From contig MEFD01000015.1 in the NCBI GenBank assembly GCA_001724995.1, forward strand, positions 1-64,000: a DNA stretch of 64,000 nucleotides, read 5' to 3'. A model generated the notes under the pieces. It was given only the letters and a program-made list of their open reading frames with translations, did not search any database and was not told the origin of the DNA. A program made the position numbers and the translations under genes. Below are positions 1-8,476 of the stretch, one piece after another. The DNA is from Rubrivivax sp. SCN 71-131. Lineage in GTDB: Bacteria > Pseudomonadota > Gammaproteobacteria > Burkholderiales > Burkholderiaceae_C. How positions within the stretch are numbered: position 1 is the first letter of the stretch; every line of letters begins with the position of its first letter.

Positions 1-568
1 CGATGCCTGCCGTCAGCCCGCGCTTGCCTACGAAGTCGTGAGCTACGGGTCGATGGAGAGTGGCTACCGGCAACTCTGCGGCCGATGTTTCAACGAGGCT
101 GCCGCCAGTCGACTCGGGCTGCAAGGATTCGAGCAAGTGGGCTTCGAACCAGTCTGCATGGTCGACGCGCGTGGCGCCGAGCACGAGTTCAGGTTTCGCA
201 CCCGGCTGTTCGGGGCCGGCGTAGCGATCGACGCCTTCGAACTGCGCGATGGCTGCCCGGCCGGCTATGAGTTTCAGGTGATCGGCGAACCAGACGACGA
301 CCCTCTGGAGTTGCTGGGCAAGCTCATTGGCAAGATGCGCCGGGCCTTGGCTCTCACGCATCTGGAGGACACCGACTACGGACTGCAGGTGAACGATCGC
401 CGGATCCTGCGCGGCACCGTCGACAGCGATCCCGACGAGAACCATCGTGTGCCGATGGTGGTCATCGATGGTCGCGAGGTCTCCTGGGACGAACTCGGCC
501 GCATGGTGGCGACGTTCGAGGGCTGGCAGTTCAAGCTGGAGTTTCGCGACCGGAGCGAAGAGGTCTGA
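1..568 (+). CDS. Hypothetical protein, 5' end outside window
   Basis: The frame is open from base 2, so the start lies upstream; an in-frame GTG at 38 exists, but using it would drop a run (D-A-C-R-Q-P-A) that looks like part of the protein. About 188 residues are visible. A cysteine near the beginning and the pair in LCGRCFNE suggest the tail of a small zinc-binding knuckle. After that comes a soluble acidic alpha/beta region with no membrane segment or signal. I do not recognise the family. It runs tail-to-tail into the regulator on the other strand, with 34 bases between stops. Confidence 0.75.
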   Translation, partial: DACRQPALAYEVVSYGSMESGYRQLCGRCFNEAAASRLGLQGFEQVGFEPVCMVDARGAEHEFRFRTRLFGAGVAIDAFELRDGCPAGYEFQVIGEPDDDPLELLGKLIGKMRRALALTHLEDTDYGLQVNDRRILRGTVDSDPDENHRVPMVVIDGREVSWDELGRMVATFEGWQFKLEFRDRSEEV

Positions 569-602
569 CCAAGCGGATCGCGGGAAACCGCAGGGTACGG
601 CC

Positions 603-3593
603 TCATAGGGGTGCCTGGGGCGAAGCGCACCAATCTGCACGAAGAATACGGAGCGCCCGAAAGTGACGGGAACGTAAGTGCTTGTCGTGCAACGCATTTT
701 CGAAGCAAAGCGCACCAATCTGCACGAAAAGTACGACTACCCCGGGTCGGCCCAGTGCGCGCTCGAGCAGGCCGCGCGCGACCAGCCGCCGGGCGACGAT
801 GAACGGCGGCAGGCCTTCGTCGCCGTTCCCCAGCAGGCGCGCGGCGCGCGCCGCTTGTCCGAGCTGCAGCCAGAGCACGGCCAGGTGCGCCTGGGCGTTG
901 CCCGCCCACAGCGCGTTGCCATCGGCCTCGAAGGTCGCCAAAGAGCGCTGCAGCCGGTCGAGGGCCTGGCCGAAGTCCCCGGCATCGCGGCACATGGCAC
1001 CCAAGGTCATGTCGAAGCCGGCAGCGAGTCCGCCGAGACCGTCGGCCTCGCTGCGCAGGCGCAGGCCGGTCTCGGTGGCCTTCACCGCGGCCTCGGCGTC
1101 GCCCCAGTAGACGCGATTCACGCCGAGGTTGACGTGCATGGTGGCGGCGGTCCCGACATCGCCGGCCGACAGCGCCAAGGCCAGCCCGCGCTGCAGCACC
1201 TCGAGGCCTTCGCGCCGTCGATTGCAGCGCTCGAGCACCGTGCCGTACTCGCCCAGGAATTCGTATCGCGGACGCATGGACGACAGCGTCTCCAGCGCCG
1301 GCAATCGCGCCTCGAGCACCCTGGCCGCATCGATCTGGCGACCGAGGTACACCAGCGCGACGGCCTGGCGGCGGGCCGCCAGCAGTGCCAGCTCGACGTC
1401 GTCGGCGTCCACGGCCGCCGCCACCGCAGCCGGCATGGCCTGCACGACCGCTTCGAACTCGCCGAAGACGATTTGCGCCTCGGCGCACGTGGTCGCGCGC
1501 AGGGCGGCCTGGACGGCGCCTGCGGGCAAGCGCCCGAGTTCGGCCAGGGCCGCCCGCAGGGTGTCGGCATCGGCGTACTGGACCAGTGAGCCGATGCGCT
1601 CGCAGAGCGTCGCGAACCGGCGCCCGGCCAGGCCGGCGCGATCGAAACAGTCGGCGGCAGCCACCAGCAGTTCGGCCTCCTCGCGCCGACGGCCCGCATG
1701 CAGCGCCGCGTTGGCGGCGGCGAGGAAGGCAGGCGCGGCCGCGGCCCAATGGCCGGCGATTCGCCAGTGCCCGGCCACGTGTGCCGGCGGTGCCCCGGCC
1801 TCAGCGGCTGCCGCCGCGATTTGCGCATGCAGCTCGCGCGCCACCGGCCGCGGCACGCTGTCGCGGCAGGCTTCCCGCACGAGATCGTGGACGAAACCCT
1901 GTGCACTGGTGAACTGCGCTGCCTCGAGCTCGGCCCAGGGGTCGGCGAGGTCGATCAGGTGCACGCCGAGCACGCGCGCCGCCAGCGGCAGGCTGAAGTC
2001 GGCACCGGCCAGCGCCGCCAGCTGCGCGAGTCGACGTGCCGCCGCGCCCAGCCCGCGCAGACGCAGATCGACGAGACGCCCCACCGAGGTCGGCACCGGC
2101 AGAGGCAGCGTCGGCCGCGGGGTCAGCACCCCCTGCGCAACGCAGGCGGCGCGCAAGGTCTCCAGCAACGCCATCGGGTTGCCGCCCGCGTGCCGGTAGA
2201 GCGGCTGCGCCCAGGCACTGACGACGACACCGGGCAGCGCCAGGTCGCTCAGGAGTTCGGCGATCGCGCCGCCGTCCAGGGCATCGAGCCGCACCTCCTC
2301 GACGCGACCGGAGTCCTGCTCGGCCAGCCACTGCTGCAGGACGAAGGGGCGCTCGCCGTCGCGCGTCGAAAGCAGCCATCGCACGCGGGTGTCGGGGGCC
2401 ATCGCGCACAGCCGCAACAGCAGTTCGAGCGATGCATCGTCGGCATGGTGAAGGTCGTCGATGCAATGCAGCCACAGGCCCGCCGCCGCGGCTTTCTCCA
2501 ACAGGTGTCGTGCCGCCATAGCCAAGCGTTGAGGACGAAGCACGTCGGTCGCCTGCGCAGCGCTTTCGCCCAACAGGCCGGAGAGATCGTCGGCTTCGGC
2601 TGCGCCGGCCGGCATGCCGAGCCGGCGCCGCAACGACGCCAGCCAGCGCGCAGCCGTCGCGTACGCCACGTCGCGATCGCCCGCGATGGCGCCGCCAGCC
2701 GGGGCGGCCGCGGGCAGCGACGTCCACTCCGCCATCAGGCGCGACTTGCCGATGCCGGCCGCTCCGCACAGCAGCACGACACGCCCAGCGGCCAAGGCGG
2801 CATCGATGGCGCGATGCTGCAAGTCGCGCCCGACCACCCGCGGCGGCCGCAGCAGCGCCACCGGAGGGGCCGCGGCCAGGTCCAGCGCGGGCGGCGCGCT
2901 GCGCGCGATCAAGGCCACCAGGGCGAGGGTTTCGGCGCCGGGCGGCTGAACCAGCAACTCGAGGAGCTGGATGCGGCAACGTTCGAACGCGGCGATCGCT
3001 GCGGCGCGATCGCCGCGCAGATAGTGCAGCCGCATCACGCGCCGGTGTGCGTGCTCCGCACTCGGATCGTCGTCGACGAGCCGCATCGCCAGCCCCAGGG
3101 CATCGGCCAGACGGCCGGCCGCCTCGTGCCGCTCGCACAGCGCGACCCAGCGTTCCCGTCGTTCGCGCAGCCAGCGCAGGCGCGCGCCACCCAGCCAGTC
3201 CGCGAAGAGATCCAGACCGGTGTCGTCCAGACCGGCGAGCAGTTCGTCGGCCGGCGGTACCTCGCCGTCGGCATTGCCGTCACCGAGATCGTGAGCAACG
3301 TTGGGGGACAGTGCGATCAGCTTGTCGCCCTGAACGACGTCGCAGCCGGCGCCGCGCCGCAGGCGGTGCAGGCGCTGGCGCAGATTGAGCGCCGCGTGCC
3401 GGGCATCGCTGTCGGGCCACAGCAGCGCCGCGGCACGCCGTCTCTGGAGCGGCCCCTCCAGGGCGAGCAGCGCCAGCAGCGCGGCGTCATGGCGCGACAA
3501 GGGCACCAGGCGTCCGTTGTCCAGGCATAGCCGAGGCACGCCCAGGAGGTGCAGTCGCAGACGGGGCGTCGGCGGTTCAGATGAGCAATCCAT
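603..3593 (-). CDS. BTAD/SARP-type AAA ATPase transcriptional regulator, C-terminus probably truncated
   Basis: 996 residues from an ATG at 3593; upstream in-frame residues are low-complexity and were left out. Residues about 10-100 form a winged-helix DNA-binding domain (LLGVPRL, then RRRAAALLWPD), and about 120-230 form the helical bacterial transcriptional activation (BTAD) domain. The ATPase follows, with Walker A GAAGIGKS (K283) and Walker B LHCIDDLHHADD (D379/D380). The rest is TPR-like helical repeats. This layout is known from SARP and LuxR-type large ATP-binding regulators. It is divergent from the PEP-CTERM gene and may control it. The last ~45 residues (from VVVLFVQIGAL) no longer look like TPR and are read through two 21-bp direct repeats, so the native C-terminus seems lost. 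Confidence 0.85.
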   Translation of the reverse strand: MDCSSEPPTPRLRLHLLGVPRLCLDNGRLVPLSRHDAALLALLALEGPLQRRRAAALLWPDSDARHAALNLRQRLHRLRRGAGCDVVQGDKLIALSPNVAHDLGDGNADGEVPPADELLAGLDDTGLDLFADWLGGARLRWLRERRERWVALCERHEAAGRLADALGLAMRLVDDDPSAEHAHRRVMRLHYLRGDRAAAIAAFERCRIQLLELLVQPPGAETLALVALIARSAPPALDLAAAPPVALLRPPRVVGRDLQHRAIDAALAAGRVVLLCGAAGIGKSRLMAEWTSLPAAAPAGGAIAGDRDVAYATAARWLASLRRRLGMPAGAAEADDLSGLLGESAAQATDVLRPQRLAMAARHLLEKAAAAGLWLHCIDDLHHADDASLELLLRLCAMAPDTRVRWLLSTRDGERPFVLQQWLAEQDSGRVEEVRLDALDGGAIAELLSDLALPGVVVSAWAQPLYRHAGGNPMALLETLRAACVAQGVLTPRPTLPLPVPTSVGRLVDLRLRGLGAAARRLAQLAALAGADFSLPLAARVLGVHLIDLADPWAELEAAQFTSAQGFVHDLVREACRDSVPRPVARELHAQIAAAAAEAGAPPAHVAGHWRIAGHWAAAAPAFLAAANAALHAGRRREEAELLVAAADCFDRAGLAGRRFATLCERIGSLVQYADADTLRAALAELGRLPAGAVQAALRATTCAEAQIVFGEFEAVVQAMPAAVAAAVDADDVELALLAARRQAVALVYLGRQIDAARVLEARLPALETLSSMRPRYEFLGEYGTVLERCNRRREGLEVLQRGLALALSAGDVGTAATMHVNLGVNRVYWGDAEAAVKATETGLRLRSEADGLGGLAAGFDMTLGAMCRDAGDFGQALDRLQRSLATFEADGNALWAGNAQAHLAVLWLQLGQAARAARLLGNGDEGLPPFIVARRLVARGLLERALGRPGVVVLFVQIGALCFENALHDKHLRSRHFRALRILRADWCASPQAPL
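623..728. repeat. Pair of 21-bp direct repeats
   Basis: AAGCGCACCAATCTGCACGA plus a final A occurs identically at 623-643 and 708-728, 85 bp apart start to start. Both copies lie inside the odd C-terminal extension of the regulator. No terminal inverted repeats or transposase are visible around them. Origin unknown; they mark the point where the regulator loses similarity to its TPR region. Confidence 0.8.
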
Positions 3594-3723
3594 GGCCGGG
3601 GTGCGTACGACGGCGCGCACCGTAGCACGCCGTGCCACCGTGCCACCGCGGCGCTGCCGGCGTGACGGGGCAGACACCCCCCCGACCTGGGGGAGGGCGA
3701 AGGGCTGCATCCAGCCTGCGCAT

Positions 3724-3741
3724 TAACGCCCCGGTAACGCC
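3724..3741 (+). promoter_or_regulatory. Heptamer direct repeat with 4-bp spacer, SARP-like operator
   Basis: TAACGCC (3724-3730), CCGG, TAACGCC (3735-3741): two identical heptamers, 11 bp apart start to start. Known SARP regulators (ActII-ORF4, DnrI type) bind heptameric direct repeats separated by 4 bp, just upstream of a -10 box. The site lies between a SARP/BTAD-type regulator and its divergent neighbour, 47 bp upstream of the latter's start codon. Binding is inferred, not shown. Confidence 0.5.
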
Positions 3742-3760
3742 TGACCCGTCCAATGGGTCA
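3742..3760. promoter_or_regulatory. Inverted repeat in PEP-CTERM gene leader
   Basis: TGACCC and GGGTCA flank a 7-base spacer directly after the heptamer repeat and 27 bp before the start codon of the PEP-CTERM gene. It could be an operator half of the same control region or a leader hairpin. Nothing else identifies the binding protein. Confidence 0.35.
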
Positions 3761-3787
3761 CCTGCAACCCTCGACCCGGAGAAGCTG

Positions 3788-4909
3788 ATGACCGTCCGCC
3801 ATCGCGCCGCCGTACGCATGTCCTCGTGGTTTCCCGCGGCACTGTTGGCCGCCGCGGTCTTGCCGGCCACGGCTGCCCCCGTGAGCCACTGGTCGGCACG
3901 CCATCTGAGCTCCAACGAATACATCCGCAGTGCCGAGCACGACTCGACCGACAGCGGCTCGGTCAAGGACTACAGCGGCAAGGCGACCGAGGGCGCAGCC
4001 GCCGGCAGCCGCGACTTGGCCTATTCCGTGCCCGGCGGCGGCTTTGTCATACGCACCGAAACCAGCGACGTCCAAGCCAGGGCCGACCTGGCCACGGGGG
4101 AGCTCAAGGCGCGCGCGGTGCTCGGGCTCAGCGGCAACCTCGCCGGCAGCACCGGCGTCACCCCGGCCTTTGGCGAACGGGCGACGACGGCGCGCGCCGA
4201 GGCCTCATTCGCCGATCGCTTCTCGATGGTCGATCCGGCGGGCAATCCCTACGCCTGGCTCCCCGGCGACCGCTTCACGTTCAGCTTCGCGGCCGACGGC
4301 GTGGTCAGCATCCCGGGCGCCTACGCCACACCGCTGAGCAGTTCGCTGATGAACTGGGCCTCGCTGCGATTCAACGTCTACCACGTCGGCGGATTGCAGG
4401 CCATCGAAGACTTCGCAAGCTTCGACTACTTTGCCTACGCCGGCCTGCACGGCTGGGATGCCGCGTCGGCCGAGTTCGCTCGCCTGATGAACGAGGTCGA
4501 CAGCCGCAAGATCACCAGCACCGGCTGGTGCCTCGGCGACAACCGGACCATCGCGGGATTCTGTGGCGGGACCGGCTTTGCCCAGGTCGCGCTCGCCGGC
4601 GAGCCTGTGGACTTGAGCTTCGAGTTCGACCCGGGGGGCGACTTCGAGTGGATCGCCAGCCTCGAGATGGACGTGGCGATGGACTTGTTCTACGAGAACC
4701 AGATCGTCGGCCTGGACTTCTCGCATACCGTGACCGCCGGCTTCGTCGCCCCGGAAGGGGTGCAGGTGCGTTCCGCGTCAGGGCTGTTCCCGGGTGCGAC
4801 CGCGCCAAGCGACACGGTGCCCGAGCCGTCCACGCTCGCCCTGCTGCTGGCAGCCGGCGCCCTGCTCGGTCGGCAGCGCTCGCGTCCTCGAAGCGTGACG
4901 GCGGCCTGA
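3788..4909 (+). CDS. PEP-CTERM sorting-domain exported protein
   Basis: 373 residues from the ATG at 3788, chosen because GGAGAAG lies just upstream; longer in-frame starts lack it. An N-terminal signal (SSWFPAALLAAAVLPATAA) is followed by a secreted domain of about 320 residues with no recognised enzyme motif. The C-terminus has the exosortase signature: VPEPSTLALLLAAGALLG, then an Arg-rich tail (RQRSRPRS). In known systems such proteins are handled by EpsH-type exosortase and linked to exopolysaccharide or the cell surface. No exosortase gene is in this window. Probably controlled by the divergent BTAD regulator. Confidence 0.85.
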   Translation: MTVRHRAAVRMSSWFPAALLAAAVLPATAAPVSHWSARHLSSNEYIRSAEHDSTDSGSVKDYSGKATEGAAAGSRDLAYSVPGGGFVIRTETSDVQARADLATGELKARAVLGLSGNLAGSTGVTPAFGERATTARAEASFADRFSMVDPAGNPYAWLPGDRFTFSFAADGVVSIPGAYATPLSSSLMNWASLRFNVYHVGGLQAIEDFASFDYFAYAGLHGWDAASAEFARLMNEVDSRKITSTGWCLGDNRTIAGFCGGTGFAQVALAGEPVDLSFEFDPGGDFEWIASLEMDVAMDLFYENQIVGLDFSHTVTAGFVAPEGVQVRSASGLFPGATAPSDTVPEPSTLALLLAAGALLGRQRSRPRSVTAA

Positions 4910-4959
4910 CCGCCAGCATCATCGAGCGCGCTGGCAGCGCCGGTCGGCGCCAAGGTGGC

Positions 4960-5409
4960 TCAGGCCCCGCGGGCGGCGCGCTGCTTGACCTCGCGGTTCT
5001 CGATGATGATCAGGGCTTCGGCCAAGGTCTCCACCGACAGGCCCTGCGCCCGCAGCACCTCGAGTTGCCGCACCGCAAGATCGACCGGCGTCTTCGGCAT
5101 TACGTCCTGCGGCACGGCGTTGCTCGTGGTCGCGCTCCCGGCCGCGGGCTGACGCGGGTTGCCGGCGATCAGCGCGTCGATCCGGCCCTGCTCGGCCTGC
5201 ACCGCGGCCCGTTGCGCGTTGCGCGCGGCGTCCGTGCCGAAGGCCTGCTGCGCGAACTTCGCCAGTTCGTGGCCGTCGCGGGTGTTGAGGAACTCGGTCT
5301 CGACCGGCGTCCGCCGGCCGCCGGTGCGGTCGAACAGCCAGGCCTTCAGCAGCTGGAAGGCGCTCAGCCGGCCCCGGCGCGGCGCGCTGCTGTCGTCGAT
5401 GGGCGGCAT
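4960..5409 (-). CDS. Small hypothetical protein downstream of phaB
   Basis: 149 residues from the ATG at 5409, preceded by CGGAG about 10 bases upstream. Soluble, with an Ala/Gln-rich helical middle (DAARNAQRAAVQAEQGRID) and a C-terminal helix ending in ALIIIENREVKQRAA. No signal peptide, membrane segment or known motif. It follows phaB on the same strand with about 90 bases between, so it may be the last gene of the PHB operon. It is not PhaR: the KKYPNRRLYDT motif of that family is missing. Family not recognised. Confidence 0.6.
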   Translation of the reverse strand: MPPIDDSSAPRRGRLSAFQLLKAWLFDRTGGRRTPVETEFLNTRDGHELAKFAQQAFGTDAARNAQRAAVQAEQGRIDALIAGNPRQPAAGSATTSNAVPQDVMPKTPVDLAVRQLEVLRAQGLSVETLAEALIIIENREVKQRAARGA

Positions 5410-5498
5410 GGTCGTGTGCTCCGAGGAGCACGCATTCTGACACCGGGGCGCGCCCTGCGGCCGGCGTTGCCGCGCCGGCGCGCCCTGCATGCGCCGGC

Positions 5499-6233
5499 TC
5501 AACCCATGTGCAGGCCGCCGTTGCAGCTCAGCTCCGCGCCGGTGGTGAAGCCCGAATCGTCGCCCGCCAGCCAGGCGACGATGGAACCGATCTCGCCCGG
5601 GGTGCCCAGGCGCTTGACCGGGATCGTGGCGACGATCTTGTCCAGGATCTCCGGCTTGATCGCCCGCACCATGTCGGTGCCGATGTAGCCCGGGGCCACG
5701 GTGTTGACGGTCACGCCCTTGCTGGCCAGTTCCTGCGCCAGCGCCATCGTGAAGCCGTGCATGCCGGCCTTGGCGGCCGAGTAGTTGGTCTGCCCGGCCT
5801 GGCCCTTCTCGCCGTTGACCGAGCTGATCTGGATGATGCGGCCCCAGCCCTGCTCGACCATGTCCGGCACCACCTGCTTGGTGACGTTGAACATGCTGTT
5901 GAGGTTGGTGTCGATGACCGCGTCCCAGTCCTCACGCGTCATCTTCACGAACATGCGGTCACGCGTGATGCCGGCGTTGTTGACGAGCACGTCGATCGGA
6001 CCATGCTCGGCCTTCGTCTTGGTGAAGGCCTGCACCGTCGAGTCCCAGTCGGCCACGTTGCCGACCGAGGCGTGGAAGTCGAATCCCAGCGCCTTCTGCT
6101 CGTCGAGCCACTTCTGGAAGTCGCGGCTGGGTCCGCAGCCGGCGATGACCTTGAAGCCCTCCTTCGCCAGGCGTTGGCAGATCGCCGTGCCGATGCCACC
6201 CATGCCGCCGGTGACGTATGCCAGTCTTGCCAT
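5499..6233 (-). CDS. phaB: Acetoacetyl-CoA reductase
   Basis: 244 residues, the usual PhaB length. It reduces acetoacetyl-CoA to (R)-3-hydroxybutyryl-CoA with NADPH, the monomer step of polyhydroxybutyrate synthesis in the cytoplasm. It is a short-chain dehydrogenase: cofactor loop TGGMGGIG near residue 8, NNAG near 85, and the triad S138, Y151, K155 (ISSVNGEKGQAGQTNYSAAK). The ATG at 6233 has an AAGGAG site at correct spacing. It follows phaC by about 100 bases, in a phaC-phaB order with no thiolase (phaA) gene between or beside them. Confidence 0.95.
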   Translation of the reverse strand: MARLAYVTGGMGGIGTAICQRLAKEGFKVIAGCGPSRDFQKWLDEQKALGFDFHASVGNVADWDSTVQAFTKTKAEHGPIDVLVNNAGITRDRMFVKMTREDWDAVIDTNLNSMFNVTKQVVPDMVEQGWGRIIQISSVNGEKGQAGQTNYSAAKAGMHGFTMALAQELASKGVTVNTVAPGYIGTDMVRAIKPEILDKIVATIPVKRLGTPGEIGSIVAWLAGDDSGFTTGAELSCNGGLHMG

Positions 6234-6335
6234 TGCTCGCTCCTTTTCGTGGTCGTGGGCCGATGCCCTGATTGCTAGCGTGGTTGCGCCGCCTCCGGCC
6301 GTCAAGCAGGGTTCCCCCGTGGCCGTGGCGCCGCT

Positions 6336-8027
6336 TCAGACCTTCACCTTGACGTAGCGCCCCGGCGCGGCCTCGATCGCCTTGAACTGGCGGTTGCCCG
6401 GGGTCCTGGGCGCCGGGACCAGCTTGCCGCCGTGGCCGGCCAGCCACTCGCTCCAGTCGGTCCACCAGCTCCCCGGGTGCTCCACGGCGCCTTCCAGCCA
6501 GGCCTCGGGGCTGGCCGGCAGCTTCTCGTTGAGCCAATGGCTGCGCTTGCCCTTGGCCGGCGGGTTGATGACGCCGGCGATGTGGCCCGAGGCGCCGAGC
6601 ACGAAGCGGCGCTTGCCGCGCAGCAGCCTCGTGGAGCCGTAGGCGGAGGTCCAGGGCACGATGTGATCCTCGCGCGAGGCGTAGATGTAGGCCGGCGCCT
6701 CGATCGCGCCGAGGTCGACCTTCTGGCCGCACACGGTGGTGGCGCCGGGCACCTTGAGCTTGTTCTCGAGGTAGGTGTTGCGCAGGTACCAGCAGTACAT
6801 GGGCCCGGGCAGGTTGGTCGAGTCGCCGTTCCAGTACAGCAGGTCGAAGGGCGGCGGCGCCTCGCCCTTCAGGTAGTTGCCGACGACGTAGTTCCAGACG
6901 AGGTCGTTGGGGCGCAGGAAGTTGAAGGTCGTCGCGAGGTCCTTGCCCGACAGCAGGCCGGGCCCGGTGGGCGACTTGTCGCCGATGGTCAACTCGCGCA
7001 GGCGCACGGCGGCCTCGTCGATGAAGACGTCGAGGATGCCGGTGTCGGTGAAGTCGAGCAGCGTGGTGAGCAGCGTGATCGAGTTCGCCGGCTGCTCGCC
7101 GCGCGCGGCGAGCACGGCCAGCGCCGTACCGAGGATGGTGCCGCCGACGCAGAAGCCCAGCATGTTGAACTGCTCGACGCCGCCGATCGCCTGCACGGTT
7201 CGGATGGCCTGGATCGCCCCCTGCTCGATGTAGTCGTCCCAACTCGCGCCGGCGAGGCTCTCGTCGGGGTTGCGCCAGCTGACGACGAAGGTGCGATGGC
7301 CCTGGTCGACGCTGTAGCGGATGAAGGAGTTGTCCGGCTGCAGGTCGAGGATGTAGTACTTGTTGATGCACGGGGGCACGAACAGCATCGGCCGCTCGTG
7401 CACCTTGGCCGTGCTCGGCCGGTACTCGATGAGCTGGAAGAACGCGTTCTCGAACACCACGCTGCCCTCGGTGGTGGCCACGTTGCGCCCGACTTCGAAG
7501 GCCGACTCGTCGGTCTGCGAGATGTGGCCCTTCTGCACGTCCTCGAGCAACTGGCGCATGCCGGTGGCGATGCTCTGCCCCTGCGTGGCCACGGCCTTGG
7601 CCAGGGCCTCGGGGTTGAGCGCGAGGTAGTTGCTCGGCGCGGTCGCGTCGACCCATTGCTGCACCGCGAAGCGGATGCGCGCGCGCGTCTTCGCGTCGCC
7701 CTGCACCGACTCGGCCAGTTCCATCAGCGTGCGCGCATTGAGCAGGTACATCTGCGCGGTGAAGGCCGCCGCCGGGTTCTCGAGCCACTCCTTGCCGGCA
7801 AAACGCCGGTCGCGCGGGGCCTTGGGATCGATCTCGCCGCCGCGCAGGCGGTCGAGCTGCTGGTTCCAGATCTCGGCGGCGCCCTGCACGTAGTCCGCCT
7901 GCAGCTTGCACAAGGTCTGCGGCGGCACGCCAAGGCCGGCGAGCGACTTCATCAGCCCCTCGACCGCGGGCAGCACGGGATTGGTCGAGGGATCGAACGC
8001 AGGCAGGGAGGGGAAAGCGTCTTGCAC
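6336..8027 (-). CDS. phaC: Class I poly(3-hydroxyalkanoate) synthase
   Basis: 563 residues; polymerises (R)-3-hydroxybutyryl-CoA on the surface of PHB granules. The modified lipase box GFCVGG gives the nucleophile C293. D454 (SREDHIVPW) and H482 (GASGHIAG) complete the triad, with the spacing seen in the Cupriavidus enzyme. The start is a GTG at 8027 with AGGAG five bases upstream; no ATG fits better. It leads the phaC-phaB operon. Confidence 0.96.
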   Translation of the reverse strand: MQDAFPSLPAFDPSTNPVLPAVEGLMKSLAGLGVPPQTLCKLQADYVQGAAEIWNQQLDRLRGGEIDPKAPRDRRFAGKEWLENPAAAFTAQMYLLNARTLMELAESVQGDAKTRARIRFAVQQWVDATAPSNYLALNPEALAKAVATQGQSIATGMRQLLEDVQKGHISQTDESAFEVGRNVATTEGSVVFENAFFQLIEYRPSTAKVHERPMLFVPPCINKYYILDLQPDNSFIRYSVDQGHRTFVVSWRNPDESLAGASWDDYIEQGAIQAIRTVQAIGGVEQFNMLGFCVGGTILGTALAVLAARGEQPANSITLLTTLLDFTDTGILDVFIDEAAVRLRELTIGDKSPTGPGLLSGKDLATTFNFLRPNDLVWNYVVGNYLKGEAPPPFDLLYWNGDSTNLPGPMYCWYLRNTYLENKLKVPGATTVCGQKVDLGAIEAPAYIYASREDHIVPWTSAYGSTRLLRGKRRFVLGASGHIAGVINPPAKGKRSHWLNEKLPASPEAWLEGAVEHPGSWWTDWSEWLAGHGGKLVPAPRTPGNRQFKAIEAAPGRYVKVKV

Positions 8028-8200
8028 GATGTCTCCTGTCGTGGCTGTCTCCGGTCACGCCGGCCGGTCGTCGAAGGCGGCGCAAGCGGCCCGGGCACGC
8101 GAGTCGCACAGCTTAGGGCATATCGCTTACCCTGCCATGACATGATGCGTGCGCCGCACGCTCCTGCCGGCGGCCGGCTCCTCCCATCGTCCGCAAAGCC

Positions 8201-8476
8201 ATGCATATCCACCTGGTCGTCGCCGCCTGGCTCTACGTCGTCCTGATGATGGCGGTGGCCGAGGCGCTTTCCAGCCAGGGCAGCGTGCTCGGCGCCATCG
8301 TCACCTTCGTGCTCTACGGGCTGCTGCCCTTGTCGGTGCTGGTCTACATCCTGGCCACACCGGCGCGCCGACGCGCGCGCCGCGCACGCGAGGCGACGCG
8401 GTCCTCAGCCGACGAGGCTGATGGCCGCGGCCATGCGTCCGAGGGCGCCGTCGCGGCGAAACGAGAAGAAGCTTGA
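8201..8476 (+). CDS. Small integral membrane protein
   Basis: 91 residues with two hydrophobic segments (about 4-22 and 30-51: VLGAIVTFVLYGLLPLSVLV), followed by a basic, Arg-rich cytoplasmic tail. No function is known to me. Its 3' end overlaps the convergent pgeF gene by about 70 bases. The membrane half looks like a genuine conserved protein; the last third lies in the overlap and is less certain. Confidence 0.65.
   Translation: MHIHLVVAAWLYVVLMMAVAEALSSQGSVLGAIVTFVLYGLLPLSVLVYILATPARRRARRAREATRSSADEADGRGHASEGAVAAKREEA

Noticed and set aside
623-728. The 21-bp repeats as sigma-54 or NtrC promoter sites
   Set aside because: The GG/GC spacing is two bases short for a -24/-12 element, and the NtrC-like half lacks its inverted partner.
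4960-5409. phaR repressor gene next to phaCB
   Set aside because: The protein lacks the conserved PhaR N-terminal motif and does not resemble the family; left as unknown.
8028-8200. PhaR operator upstream of phaC
   Set aside because: No CTGC-N3/4-GCAG palindrome could be found in the gap.
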